Position numbers and translations under genes: made by a program
Shown: positions 35,396 through 44,590 of the stretch, one piece after another
Numbering within the stretch: position 1 is the stretch's first letter
How the letters are laid out: every line of letters begins with the position of its first letter
The notes under the pieces: model-generated
The model's input: the letters and a program-made list of their open reading frames with translations, nothing else
Told to the model about the DNA's origin: nothing
The model's database searches: none
DNA from: CAIUMH01 sp963758555
GTDB lineage: Bacteria; Actinomycetota; Acidimicrobiia; Acidimicrobiales; RAAP-2
Assembly: GCA_963758555.1 (NCBI GenBank)
Contig: CAVWVW010000004.1
Coordinates: forward strand, 248,001 to 312,000
Length of the DNA stretch: 64,000 nucleotides
Reading direction: 5' to 3'

Positions 35396-36676
35396 TTGGA
35401 CTCCTCGAAGGGCGTGAACTCGAGGTGCAGGGCGTTGAGCCCTCGTAAGATCCAGGTGTTCTCATAGACGAAGTGGGGATCATCGGGCGTGCCGTGGTGC
35501 TCGGTCGAGAGCCGGATGTCACGGGTCCTGGCCAAGATCCGCTCGATGCTCATGCGACCCTCGACCCGGGCCAGCGGGCCGCCGGGGCAGGAGTGGACGC
35601 CTCGACCAAAGGCGATGTGCGCCTGGCTCGGGCGGTCCAGCCGGAACTCGGCGGGGTTCTCGAACTCGCGAGGATCTCTGTTGGCAGCGCCGTTGAGGAG
35701 CATCACGGGCGTCCCCGCCTTGATGTCGACGCCCCCGACGCTCACGTTGCGCCGAGCGAGGCGGAAGTCCGTCTTGACCGGGCTCTCCAGGCGCAGCGTC
35801 TCTTCTAGGAAGGTGGGGATGAGCTCTGGTCGCTCTCGGAGCAGGTCCTGGTACTCGGGCTGCTCGGCCATGATCCTGAACGAGGCGCCGAGCAGGCGGG
35901 CGGTCGTCTCCTGGCCGGCAGCGAAGAGGAACGTGGCGCTGCGGACCACCGACTCGACTTCGGGGATCGAGCCGTCGGGATAGGTGGCCAGCGCGAGATC
36001 GGTCAGGACGTCCTTGCGGGGGTTCTTGCGCCGGTCCTCGATGTACGCGGCGAAGTACTCGTCGCACCAGCCCAGCGCGTTGAGCTCCTCGCCCATCGCG
36101 CCCTCGCTGCCGACCTTGCCGGGCGTGGCGCTCAGACCGAAGCCCTCGCGGAAGCGCTGATGGTCCTCTTCGGGCACGCCCAAGAGGTCAGCGACGACCA
36201 GCATGGCGAAGGGCTGGCTGTACTCACGGATGAACTCGCACTTGCCGTTGGCCAGGAACTCATCGAGCTGGCGGTCGGTCGCGGTCCAGATGAAGGCCTC
36301 GTTCTCCTTGAGACGCTTGGGCGTGATCAGGCGCATCAAGAGCGCCCGCTCCTTGGTGTGCATGGGCGGGTCCATCGTGACCATGTGCTCGTTCATCGGC
36401 AGCGTGTCGCGATAGGTGTCGATGATCTCGCTCACGTCGTCGCCCTCCAGGGGGACCGGGAAGGTGGCGTAGGGACCGATCACCGAGTTGCACGACGAGA
36501 AGGTGACCGGGTCGCGGTAGACCTCAGTGGCCTCGACGTACCCGGAGACGGCCACGACCCCCAGATGCGGGCAGCTCCAGGACGGGCCCCTCGGAGCGGA
36601 GCTCATCGAGGTAGGTGAAGGGATCTTCGATGAGTGACTCATCGCTGAAGTAGTCGATCTCGTGGATGCTGCTCAT
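35392..36676 (-). CDS. Cytochrome P450 (frameshifted near the N-terminus)
   Basis: A bacterial P450 of about 427 residues. The I-helix is FLFAAGQETTARLL, the K-helix is EETLR (E-x-x-R) and the haem loop is AFGRGVHSCPGGPLARVE with the axial Cys. The N-terminus MSSIHEIDYFSDESLIEDPF reads from 36676 and joins the body near 36570, at a run of G/C where one base seems to be extra. It is divergent from a TetR gene across a palindrome at 36716 and coupled to the following SDR. The pattern is that of CYP families for lipids, steroids or terpenoids. Confidence 0.87.
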
Positions 36677-36715
36677 GGGACCCCCTGGGCCGGTGCTCGC
36701 GCCTCGACGACGCAC

Positions 36716-36731
36716 TTGTGCAGTCGCACAA
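36716..36731. promoter_or_regulatory. Palindrome TTGTGC-N4-GCACAA, putative TetR operator
   Basis: A perfect 16-base dyad lies in the gap between the divergent P450 gene (start 36676) and TetR gene (start 36798), in the only locally AT-richer stretch. Position and size suit the adjacent TetR. Confidence 0.6.
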
Positions 36732-36797
36732 ATTGCCTCTGCGTTTCTAACATCTTCGACCTTCTGTGACAAGGTGGGGCCGTGTCTGGATCAGCTC

Positions 36798-37361
36798 ATG
36801 ACGAGGGCTCGGGCCCCGACGCCACCTCGCGGACGCGGTCTGCTCGATGCCGCCGAGGCGCTCCTCGTCGAGGAGGGCTATGCCTCGGTCACCTCGCGTC
36901 GTGTGGGTGCCAAGGCTGGTCTCAAGCCACAGCTCGTGCACTACTACTTCGAGTCCATGGACGAGCTGTTCTTAGAGGTGTTCCGTCGCCGGGCCGAGGC
37001 TGATCTCGCTCGCTTCGAAGAGTCGGTCAAGCGAGACGGCTCCCTCGAATCGCTGTGGCAGCTGAACACCGACCTGCGATCGGCGACGTTCTCCATCGAA
37101 TACGCGGCGCTTGCCAACCACCGAAAGGCCATTCGGGCCGAGATCGCTCGCTACGCGGAGCGCTTCCGCTCCGCGCAGCTCGAGGCCTTCAGCGCTGCGC
37201 TTAGCGCCCATGGCATCAGTCCCGAGCAGCTGCCTCCCATCGTCGCGCTGGTGATGATGACCGGCGTCGCTCAGATCTTGGCCCTCGAGGAGGGTCTTGA
37301 GTTCACCACCGGCCACGACGAGACCATCGCCTTCTTCACGAAGCGCATCGCCGAGCTCTGA
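36798..37361 (+). CDS. TetR family transcriptional regulator
   Basis: A 187-residue TetR protein. The helix-turn-helix SVTSRRVGAKAGLKPQLVHYYFESMDELFLEVF is slightly atypical but in place at about residues 30-62. ATG 36798 is used; an in-frame GTG at 36774 would add eight residues. It is divergent from the P450-SDR pair across the 36716 palindrome, so it probably regulates these genes and itself. Confidence 0.87.
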   Translation: MTRARAPTPPRGRGLLDAAEALLVEEGYASVTSRRVGAKAGLKPQLVHYYFESMDELFLEVFRRRAEADLARFEESVKRDGSLESLWQLNTDLRSATFSIEYAALANHRKAIRAEIARYAERFRSAQLEAFSAALSAHGISPEQLPPIVALVMMTGVAQILALEEGLEFTTGHDETIAFFTKRIAEL

Positions 37362-37480
37362 GGCCCTCTCGCAGTGCCTCCGAGGAAGAGCAGAGCGAGC
37401 CCTCGTGGTTCGCTCCGCTGCACTCCGGGTACCAGACCTACGCTTCGAGCTGAGCGCTGACGAGCACGAGAGAGGCCACC

Positions 37481-38848
37481 ATGGCAACACAAGCGGACAT
37501 CATCGTGGTGGGCATGGGCCCCGGAGGCGAGGACGTGGCCGGGAGGCTCGCCGAGGCGGGTCTCAACGTCATCGGCGTCGAGGCAGAGCTCGTGGGAGGC
37601 GAATGCCCCTACTGGGGCTGCATCCCCTCCAAGATGATCATCAGGGCTGCGAACCTCCTGGAGGAGGGCCGCCGAATCCCGGGCATGGCAGGCGCCTCGA
37701 GCGTGCAGCCCGACTGGGCCCCGGTAGCCACACGCATCCGCCAGGAAGCCACCGACACCTGGGACGACACGGTGGCGGTCGAGCGCTTCGAGAGCAAGGG
37801 CGGCACGCTCGTGCGAGGTCGCGCTCGTCTCGACGGTCCCGGGCGCGTCGTGGTCGGCGACCACGAGCTGGTGGCGACAAGAGGCATCGTGCTGAACACA
37901 GGCGCGCATGCCTTCATCCCACCGATCGACGGCTTGCAGGACACGCCCTTTTGGACCAATCGCGAGGCGATCGCCTGCGAGGAGGCTCCCGCGTCCCTCG
38001 TCGTCTTGGGCGGGGGTGCGATCGGCGTCGAGCTCGCCCAGGCGTTCAGCCGCTTCGGCACCAAGGTCACGGTGCTCGAAGCCGCGGGCTCGCTGGTCGC
38101 GGCTGAAGAACCAGAAGCGGGTGTGACCCTGCGCGCCGTGTTCGAAGCCCAGGGCATCACCGTGCTCACGGACACCTCAGCCACCGCGGTGCACCACGAC
38201 GGGGCGGCGTTCACGCTCGAGCTGAGCACCGGCGACACGCTGTCCGCCCAGCACCTGTTGGTCGCTGTCGGGCGCCACGTCGACCTCGCCGCGCTCGGGG
38301 TGGCCTCCGTCGGCCTCGACCCAGACGGCCGGGCGCTCGAGGTCGACGACCATCTCCGGGTGGTGGGTGCCGAGAAGCTCTGGGGCGTCGGCGACGTGAC
38401 CGGCAGGGGTGCGTTCACGCACATGTCGATGTACCAGGCGGACATCGTGATCAACGACGTCTTGGGCAACGACGTCGTGCCCGCGGACTACCGCGCCGTG
38501 CCTCGGGTGACCTTCACCGATCCTGAGATCGGCTCGGTGGGACTCTCAGAGCGCCAAGCTCGAGACCAGGGGATGCGCGTGCGCACCGGGAGCACCACGG
38601 TCAGCTCGTCGGCGCGGGGCTGGATCCACAAGGTCGGCAACGAGGGGTTCATCAAGGTCGTCGAAGACGCCGATCGAGGGGTGCTCGTCGGGGCCACCTC
38701 GATGGGACCGTGGGGAGGCGAGGTGCTCGGCTTCTTGGTCCTCGCCATCCAAGCTGAGGTGCCTACGACGACCTTGGCGCACATGATCTACGCCTATCCC
38801 ACCTTCCACCGTGGGATCGAGACCGCCGTGAAGGACCTGAGCGCCTGA
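37481..38848 (+). CDS. Pyridine nucleotide-disulfide oxidoreductase (dihydrolipoamide dehydrogenase/mercuric-reductase-like)
   Basis: A 455-residue flavoprotein. The FAD motif is IIVVGMGPGGEDVAG. The redox-active disulfide is GGECPYWGCIPSK (C-x4-C). The NAD(P) motif is VVLGGGAIGVELAQAF, the second FAD motif is LWGVGDVTGRGAFTH, and the C-terminal active-site His is in YAYPTFHRGIE. The PYWG between the two Cys differs from the NVGC/TVNVGC form of true Lpd, as in a divergent family of uncertain substrate. GAGAGG precedes ATG 37481. No lipoyl-enzyme partner genes are adjacent. Confidence 0.87.
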   Translation: MATQADIIVVGMGPGGEDVAGRLAEAGLNVIGVEAELVGGECPYWGCIPSKMIIRAANLLEEGRRIPGMAGASSVQPDWAPVATRIRQEATDTWDDTVAVERFESKGGTLVRGRARLDGPGRVVVGDHELVATRGIVLNTGAHAFIPPIDGLQDTPFWTNREAIACEEAPASLVVLGGGAIGVELAQAFSRFGTKVTVLEAAGSLVAAEEPEAGVTLRAVFEAQGITVLTDTSATAVHHDGAAFTLELSTGDTLSAQHLLVAVGRHVDLAALGVASVGLDPDGRALEVDDHLRVVGAEKLWGVGDVTGRGAFTHMSMYQADIVINDVLGNDVVPADYRAVPRVTFTDPEIGSVGLSERQARDQGMRVRTGSTTVSSSARGWIHKVGNEGFIKVVEDADRGVLVGATSMGPWGGEVLGFLVLAIQAEVPTTTLAHMIYAYPTFHRGIETAVKDLSA

Positions 38849-38860
38849 TGAGGAGGGCCG

Positions 38861-39644
38861 TCAGCCCTTGAGCATCTCGACAAAGCCCTGATAGCCGCCA
38901 CCGTCGACCAGCACGTCGATGCCTGAGATGAACGAGGCTTGGCTCGAGAGCAGGAAGGCGACCACGGCGGCGACCTCCTCTGACTGGCCCAGCCGACCGA
39001 GCGGCGTCTTCTCCAACATCAAGGCCATGACGGGCTGTTGCTCGAACTCTTGGCGGCCCATGGGCGTGTCGATGAGGCCCGGGGCCACAGAGTTCACTCG
39101 CCCGCCGCGCGCACCCCCAGGTCACCGACGCCCGACCGACGGCGGCGATCACACCTCGCTTTGCCCAGCTGTAGGCCAGTCCGCTGTCGTCGAAGCGCGT
39201 GGCCGCCTCATCGAGGAAGCCCGGCACCAGCGGATCGGAGACGAAGTCCTGGAGCTCGGGGTCAATCCCGGCCAGGGCAATCTGATACGCGGCGCTCGAC
39301 GAGAAGCACACACCGGCCGAGCCGTCTTCCACCAGGGGCTCGAAGGCCTTGAGCAAGAGCGCCGTGCCCACGAGGTCCACCTCCATCACGCGGCGCGGAT
39401 CGGCCATCGTGGGCGAGATGCCTGCTGCGTGGACAAGGCCGCGCAACGAGCCGAGCCCCGTGACCTTCTCGACCAGCGAGGCGATCGCTGCGGGGTCGGA
39501 GACGTCACAGGCGATGCCCTCTGTGCCCTCGATGCCAGGCGCGTCGAGGTCCACGGTCACCAGGTGATCCGCTGATCCTCGGAGCAGCTCGACACACGCG
39601 CGGCCCATCCCGCTCGACGCTCCCGTGATCACCGTGACTGACAT
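38861..39644 (-). CDS. Short-chain dehydrogenase, 3-alpha-HSD/carbonyl-reductase-like (frameshifted)
   Basis: An SDR of about 260 residues. The cofactor loop is TVITGASSGMGRACVELL, followed by ACDVSDPAAI, LVHAAGISP and AYSWAKRGV (YxxxK). The C-terminal part RGGRVNSVAPGLIDTPMG, then SFISGIDVLVDGGGYQG, follows in another frame. The break is at a run of five C on the plus strand (about 39114) where four would restore the frame. The form with a long insertion after the first third resembles 3-alpha-hydroxysteroid dehydrogenase/coniferyl alcohol dehydrogenase SDRs. It is convergent with the disulfide oxidoreductase. Confidence 0.82.
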
Positions 39645-39747
39645 GGCTGGCCCCCTCTCGCACGCCGATCGACGCGCTCGGTGGCAGACTGCCACACCCG
39701 CCACCGTCGGCGCCCGCACGAGGCCGCCAGTCTGGCGGCTCGGAGGC

Positions 39748-40947
39748 CTAAGAGGTGAAGACGGGCAGGCTCTCCCAACCCCGGACGGTCGTGGTCCTCG
39801 CCTGGACGGCGTGCTCCCAGTCGACCTCCCACGAGGGGAAGCGCTTGAGCACCTCTTCGAGCGCGACCCGCCCTTCCATCCTGGCCAGGTGCGTGCCCAG
39901 GCAGAAGTGGATGCCGTAGCCGAAGGTCAGGTTCCGGCCACCCGATCGATGGATGTCGAAGGTGTCGCCGTCGTCGAACTTGCGGTCATCTCGGTTCGCC
40001 GACGCGTTGAGCAGCACCATGACGCTCCCCTGGGGGACCGTCTGGCCGTAGAGCTCGACGTCCTTCATCACGTAGCGAGCTTGGATGGGCGACGGCGGTT
40101 CGAAGCGCAAGATCTCCTCGATGGCGCTTGGGATGAGCTCAGGGTTCTCGACGAGCTCCTGGCGCTGCTCGGGGTGGTCGGCCAGCACCTTGCCCGTCCA
40201 GCCGATCAGACGCCCGGTCGTCTCGTTGCCCGCTGCCGCCAGCAGGCCGACGTAGGCAAGGACCTCGTCACGCCGAAGCGTTCGCGTGACGCCCTCCTCA
40301 TCGGTGAACTCGGCTTGGAGCAGGTCGGTCATCAGGTCATCGGAGGGGTGCTCCATACGCCAGTCGATGTACTCGGCGAAGTCTGAGCCAGGTCCGTCTC
40401 CTCCGGTGTACCGCGCGTCGGGCATGACGCCGTCGTCGAGGCGAAGCCCCTCGTCGATGCGAACCTTGATCTCTGCTTGGTCCTCTTCAGGAATGCCAAG
40501 GAGCATCCCGATGGTGCGCATCGGCATCTCAGCGCCCAGGTTGTCGATGAAGTTGAAGCCACCGGCGCCGACCAGCGGATCGAGGCTGCGGGCACAGAAC
40601 CCTCGGATCTGCGGCTCGATCTCAGCGACCCGACGGGGGGTGAAGACTCGGCTGAGCAAGCTGCGATGGTGATCGTGCGAGGGAGGGTCCTCGAAGATGA
40701 AGAGCCCAGGAGGCATCGGCACGTCGGCCTTGATCATCTCGATCAGCGAGCCCTTGGCGGAGCTGAACGTCCGCCAATCTCCGAGGGCGGCATCGACGTC
40801 GTCATAGCGGCTCAAGGCGTAGAAGTCGTACTTCTCGTTGTAGTAGAGCGGCGCCTCTTCGCGGAGCCGTCGCCAGATCGGATAGGGATCCGAGTCGATC
40901 TCGAAGTCGTACGGGTCGTAGTACAGCTCCGGCGTGGTGATGGACAT
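39748..40947 (-). CDS. Cytochrome P450
   Basis: A 399-residue intact P450. The I-helix is LLAAAGNETTGRL, E-x-x-R is EEILRFEPP and the haem loop is FGYGIHFCLGTHLARMEGR with the axial Cys. The N-terminal YYDPYDFEIDSDPYPIWRRLREEAPLYYNE-type start is common in actinobacterial soluble P450s (CYP107/CYP125-like groups). An electron donor is not encoded nearby. A near-palindrome at 40965-40989 lies in its promoter. It is upstream of the SDR at 38861, with about 100 bases between. Confidence 0.9.
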   Translation of the reverse strand: MSITTPELYYDPYDFEIDSDPYPIWRRLREEAPLYYNEKYDFYALSRYDDVDAALGDWRTFSSAKGSLIEMIKADVPMPPGLFIFEDPPSHDHHRSLLSRVFTPRRVAEIEPQIRGFCARSLDPLVGAGGFNFIDNLGAEMPMRTIGMLLGIPEEDQAEIKVRIDEGLRLDDGVMPDARYTGGDGPGSDFAEYIDWRMEHPSDDLMTDLLQAEFTDEEGVTRTLRRDEVLAYVGLLAAAGNETTGRLIGWTGKVLADHPEQRQELVENPELIPSAIEEILRFEPPSPIQARYVMKDVELYGQTVPQGSVMVLLNASANRDDRKFDDGDTFDIHRSGGRNLTFGYGIHFCLGTHLARMEGRVALEEVLKRFPSWEVDWEHAVQARTTTVRGWESLPVFTS

Positions 40948-40964
40948 GATCTACCCCCTCACGT

Positions 40965-40989
40965 TGTATCTCAACATCTTGATATCACA
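40965..40989. promoter_or_regulatory. Imperfect dyad upstream of P450
   Basis: TGTATCTCAA-CATC-TTGATATCACA is a palindrome except for one missing base and one mismatch in the left arm. It lies 18 bases upstream of the P450 start, in an AT-rich pocket. It could be a TetR operator in which one base was lost in assembly. Confidence 0.35.
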
Positions 40990-41031
40990 GAACCACCCGA
41001 CAAGTGGTGCCGCACCTCGTGGGGCCGTCGA

Positions 41032-41412
41032 TCAGACGTCGTCCTCGTCGGGCTCCGTTCCCGCCACCTCGCGAAAGGTCACGGTCGAGCGCTCAGGGTG
41101 GTCTGGATCGAGGTGCACCACGAAGGGCTCGTCGTCATCGAGATCCGTGTTGGCCTTGACGACCTGGACGACCTCGTCCTCCTCGACGCCGTAGATGGCC
41201 TGCGCCATGCCCAACATCGCCGAGCCGATCGCCTGGCCGCCGCCCGAGGAGACGATGCGTCCCATGGTCGTCGACGGACCTGGGCGTTCCTGCTCGGTCG
41301 CCGGATCGTTCGCCTCGTCGGTGGCCTTGAGCCACGCGATCCACTGCTCGGGTGTCCAGTCCTCCGGATCGACCGGAGGCTCGTCGAGGGGGCTGGCGTC
41401 GGGATCGTCCAC
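41032..41412 (-). CDS. Small acidic hypothetical protein
   Basis: A 126-residue protein when begun at GTG 41412; other starts upstream are possible. The sequence is acidic at both ends (DPDASPLDEPPVDPEDWTPE and GTEPDEDDV). In the middle are EQWIAWLKATDEAN and a glycine-rich helix GGGQAIGSAMLGMAQAIYGV. I recognise no family. The reading is protein-like and ends 20 bases past the region upstream of the P450 gene on the same strand; it is divergent from the DinB-fold gene. Confidence 0.6.
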   Translation of the reverse strand: MDDPDASPLDEPPVDPEDWTPEQWIAWLKATDEANDPATEQERPGPSTTMGRIVSSGGGQAIGSAMLGMAQAIYGVEEDEVVQVVKANTDLDDDEPFVVHLDPDHPERSTVTFREVAGTEPDEDDV

Positions 41413-41546
41413 CGGGGCGAAGCGTACCGGTCGGCTGGTCCTCCGGTTGCTCGAGCATCGCTCGTGAGCCAGCCTGGAGGCACCAGAGAAGACCTGCCGC
41501 GAGGGCACCTGAGCGCCCGCCGCTGCCGACCTTCGAGAGGAGCACC

Positions 41547-42176
41547 ATGGAAGGTCCCATCGCCGAAGAGTTCTCCGAAGCCGCCTCGTGGCTCGTGTCG
41601 CTTGTCTCGAGGGTCCCCGAAGGCGCGTGGGAGCGCCAGGGGCTCGGCGTCTGGGACGTTCGCTCACTCGTGGGCCACGCCGCTCGAGCCTTGGCCACCG
41701 TCGAGGACTACCTCGCCACACCAGCGGCGCAGATCGACGTGCGAAGCGCGCTCGACTACCTCTCGGCAGCAGCCAGCGCGCCACCCGAAGCAATCGCGGC
41801 TCGTGGCGTCGCCGCCGGCGAGGCGCTCGGACTCGATCCCCTCGCCAGCGTGACCGCCATGGCTGACCGTGCGACCGCGCTCGTCGCCTCGTCGCCAGCC
41901 GACGCGCTGCTGAGCACCATCGCTGGGGGCATGACGCTCGAGGCCTACCTCCCCACTCGCATGGTCGAGCTGATCGTCCATGGTTGCGACCTCGCCGCGG
42001 CCCTTGACCTCGCCGCAGACCCGCCCGAAGCGCCTGCGCGAGCGACGGCACGGCTCTTGCTCGAGATCCAGCTGCACCGAGGATCGCCCTCGGCGGTCTT
42101 GCTGGCGCTGGCTGGTCGACCGATCACGGCCGAGGGGCTGACCATCTGGCCATCTGAATCTTTGTCAAGTCATTGA
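41547..42176 (+). CDS. DinB-fold, mycothiol-dependent maleylpyruvate isomerase-like protein
   Basis: A 209-residue four-helix protein. The N-terminal FSEAASWLVSLVSRVPEGAWERQGLGVWDVRSLVGHAARAL follows the start of the TIGR03083-type family. The middle has PPEAIAARGVAAGEAL, and TRMVELIVHGCDLAAALDL carries the third-helix His. Family members use mycothiol or bind a metal through His from three helices; here at least two of the three usual His are seen. GAGAGGAG precedes ATG 41547. Substrate unknown. Its stop overlaps the promoter of the next gene. Confidence 0.8.
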   Translation: MEGPIAEEFSEAASWLVSLVSRVPEGAWERQGLGVWDVRSLVGHAARALATVEDYLATPAAQIDVRSALDYLSAAASAPPEAIAARGVAAGEALGLDPLASVTAMADRATALVASSPADALLSTIAGGMTLEAYLPTRMVELIVHGCDLAAALDLAADPPEAPARATARLLLEIQLHRGSPSAVLLALAGRPITAEGLTIWPSESLSSH

Positions 42177-42201
42177 CGATCAAAGATGTAACAGTTAGGT
42201 T
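42173..42201 (+). promoter_or_regulatory. Sigma-70-type promoter for the binding-protein gene
   Basis: TTGACG (42173-42178), a 17-base spacer and TAGGTT (42196-42201) form a good actinobacterial -35/-10 pair, 45 bases before the start at 42247. The -35 overlaps the stop of the preceding gene. The spacer is the most AT-rich sequence nearby. Confidence 0.6.
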
Positions 42202-42246
42202 AAGGCGCGCTCTGCAAGCAGCAGGCGCAGAACCCGGGGGGGATAT

Positions 42247-43551
42247 ATGAGGTCTTCGCACACCAAGCGAACCGCTGTCATCGGTTCGGTCCTAGCGATG
42301 GGACTCGTCTTAGCGGCGTGCAGCTCGTCGACGACGTCGCCGACCACGACGACGACGACCGCCAGCTCAGGTGGCGGCTCAACTGCCGGAGGCAACGGTG
42401 CACCGCTCAAGATCGCACTGATCTCGTCGATCACTGGAGCTGACGCCTCGTCGGACGCGCTGGCTGCGTCTGGCTTCCTCGCCCGCGTGGATGCACAGAA
42501 CGCCGAAGGCGGCATCAACGGGCACAAGATCGACCCGATCGTCATCGACGACCAGACCAACCCGACGACGGCCGTCACCGCCATCCAGCAGGCCATCTCC
42601 GACGGCGTGGTGGGCATTGTCGCCAACTCGCCCCTCTTCTTCGAGGGCGCGAAGTACGCACAGCAGGCGGGGATCCCCGTGACAGGCAACGCCGGTGATG
42701 GCTCCGAGTGGGGCCAGCAGCCCTACACCAACATGTTCCCAGCGGACGCCAACAACACGAACCCGGACATCCCCTGGACCACGCTCCTCGGCAAGCTCTT
42801 CAAGCAGTACGGGGGCTCAGTGGTTGGCACCTATGGCTACGGCATCTCACCGTCATCGACCAACGCCACGTACGGCTCAGCCAAGTCCTCACAGGCGGTG
42901 GGTCTCAAGGTGGGCGTCATGGACACCTCGGTCCAGTTCGGCTCTGAGTCCTTCGGCACCGAGGCCTTGGCCGCCAAGTCCGCTGGCGTCAACGCCTACA
43001 CCGCTCAGATGGACGTCAACTCGGACATCGCGCTCCTCCAGGCGATGAACCAGAACGGCCTGCACCCGAAGGTGACCGTCTTCGCCACCGGCTACGACGA
43101 CTCGCTGCCAGGCTCCAACGTCTGGCCGACCGTCAACGGCGCCTACTTCGGCACCTCGGCTCGCCCGTGGAACATCACACCCAACGCTGGTGTCACCGCT
43201 CAGATGGCAGCGTTCAAGAAGTACGCCGGGTTCAAGGCCGGCGACTTCCCGAACTACGCCCAAGAGGAGTCGTGGCTGGGTGCGGACCTGATGATCCTCG
43301 GTCTCCAGAAAGCGGGGGCCAACCCGACGTCTGCGGCCACCATCAAGGCACTGCGGGGGATCACGTCCTACAACGCCAACGGGCTGTTGGCTGTGAACCT
43401 CGACTACTCGACCAACTTCGGCTACAACACGAAGACCGAGTGCCTGTGGCTTGAGAAGGCTGGCAGCACGACCTTCACCGCGGTGTCCGCCACGCCGAGC
43501 TGCGCTCAGTACGTCCCAGGCAGCACAGCGAAGACCGCCCCGAAGATCTAG
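42247..43551 (+). CDS. ABC-type branched-chain amino acid-like substrate-binding lipoprotein
   Basis: A 434-residue periplasmic-binding-fold protein anchored to the membrane. The signal peptide has KRTAVIGSVLAMGLVLAAC with a lipobox LAAC, then a Ser/Thr/Gly linker. The body starts LKIALISSITGADASSDALA, as in LivJ-type type I receptors, and has GGINGHKIDPIVIDDQ and GIVANSPLFFEG. No permease or ATPase genes are adjacent, so it is an orphan that must work with components elsewhere or as a sensor. It has its own promoter and a strong hairpin terminator. Confidence 0.88.
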   Translation: MRSSHTKRTAVIGSVLAMGLVLAACSSSTTSPTTTTTTASSGGGSTAGGNGAPLKIALISSITGADASSDALAASGFLARVDAQNAEGGINGHKIDPIVIDDQTNPTTAVTAIQQAISDGVVGIVANSPLFFEGAKYAQQAGIPVTGNAGDGSEWGQQPYTNMFPADANNTNPDIPWTTLLGKLFKQYGGSVVGTYGYGISPSSTNATYGSAKSSQAVGLKVGVMDTSVQFGSESFGTEALAAKSAGVNAYTAQMDVNSDIALLQAMNQNGLHPKVTVFATGYDDSLPGSNVWPTVNGAYFGTSARPWNITPNAGVTAQMAAFKKYAGFKAGDFPNYAQEESWLGADLMILGLQKAGANPTSAATIKALRGITSYNANGLLAVNLDYSTNFGYNTKTECLWLEKAGSTTFTAVSATPSCAQYVPGSTAKTAPKI

Positions 43552-43578
43552 GACGGCAGATCTAGCTCAACCCTTGGT

Positions 43579-43617
43579 CCCGATGGCCGAGCTCTTCTCT
43601 AGAGCTCGGCCATCGGG
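43579..43617. terminator. Perfect 17-bp hairpin, bidirectional terminator
   Basis: Arms at 43579-43595 and 43601-43617 are exact reverse complements (CCCGATGGCCGAGCTCT and AGAGCTCGGCCATCGGG) with a five-base loop. Past one bulged T, TTGG/CCAA extends the stem. It lies between two convergent genes, and its right arm contains the last codons of the LLM gene. No long T run follows on either side. Confidence 0.7.
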
Positions 43618-44471
43618 CCAACCAGGGCCTCGGTCATGGCGCGCACAGAGCCCACAGGGTCATCCGCGCTGGGCGAGACCCAGACCTGCTCGATCCCGAG
43701 CGCCGAATAGAGGCTCATCTGGCTGAGGAAGCCGTCGACGTCGTCGAGAGGCGACAGACCCGGAGCGAGCATGGTCCGCTCGATGGTCGCTGGGTCACGA
43801 CCCTCGGTCTCGCAGTGCCGATCGAGGACCTCAAGCTTGTGCTTGACCTCCTCGGGGCTCGTGCCGAAGAGGTTGCACGCATCGCCGTGGCGTGCCACCA
43901 GCCGAAGCGTCTTGCGCTCGCCGCTCCCACCGATGAGCACCCTCGGGGAGGGCTCCTGGAGGGGCTTGGGCAGGCAGACGGTCTGCGCCAGCTGGTAGTA
44001 GCGCCCGTCGTAGGGCCCGTCGTCGTCGCTCCACATCTGCTTGCAGATCTCGAGAGCCTCCTCCAAGCGCTCGAAGCGCTCTGAGATCGGAGGGAACGGC
44101 ACGCCCAGCCCGACGTGCTCTTCTTCGTACCACGCCGCGCCGATGCCGAGCTGGGCCCTCCCACCCGAGAGCACGTCAAGAGTGGCGACGATCTTGGCCA
44201 GGAGGCCGGGGTGCCGATAGGTGACGCCGGTGACCAAGAGGCCCAGGGTCACGTGCTCGGTCTGGGCCGCCAAGAAGCCGAGGGTGGTGTAGCCCTCGAG
44301 CATCGGCTGGGCTGCGCCGCCGAGCATCTCCATCTGGAACCAGTGATCCATGACGGTGAACTGGGCGCAGCCGCCCTCATCGGCCGCCTTGGCCGCTTCG
44401 CTCAGGGTGCTGGCGATCGCCGGCGTGCCGCCCGGGATCGTGAAGTTGGGGAAGTGGATGGCGAGCCGCAT
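43599..44471 (-). CDS. LLM class F420-dependent oxidoreductase
   Basis: A 290-residue TIM-barrel flavin/F420 enzyme. The start MRLAIHFPNFTIPGG, then VMDHWFQMEMLGG, TLGLLVTGVTYRHPGLLAKIVATLDVLSGGR, LGIGAAWYEEEH and the C-terminal VLIGGSGERKTLRLVARHGD form the family pattern (TIGR03560-like). The enzyme reduces or oxidises a small substrate with F420 or FMN. Its last codons are in the hairpin shared with the preceding convergent gene. Substrate unknown. Confidence 0.87.
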   Translation of the reverse strand: MRLAIHFPNFTIPGGTPAIASTLSEAAKAADEGGCAQFTVMDHWFQMEMLGGAAQPMLEGYTTLGFLAAQTEHVTLGLLVTGVTYRHPGLLAKIVATLDVLSGGRAQLGIGAAWYEEEHVGLGVPFPPISERFERLEEALEICKQMWSDDDGPYDGRYYQLAQTVCLPKPLQEPSPRVLIGGSGERKTLRLVARHGDACNLFGTSPEEVKHKLEVLDRHCETEGRDPATIERTMLAPGLSPLDDVDGFLSQMSLYSALGIEQVWVSPSADDPVGSVRAMTEALVGPMAEL

Positions 44472-44590
44472 GGTGAGGTCCTTTCGACTCCTCCGGAGAC
44501 TAGGGGCTCCGCCCCGCTTCGGCTCAGGCGCGTTCGCTAGGGTCGCACCCAGCGCCCATCATTCGCGAGGTCTTGTTCCAGGAGGCGGCC

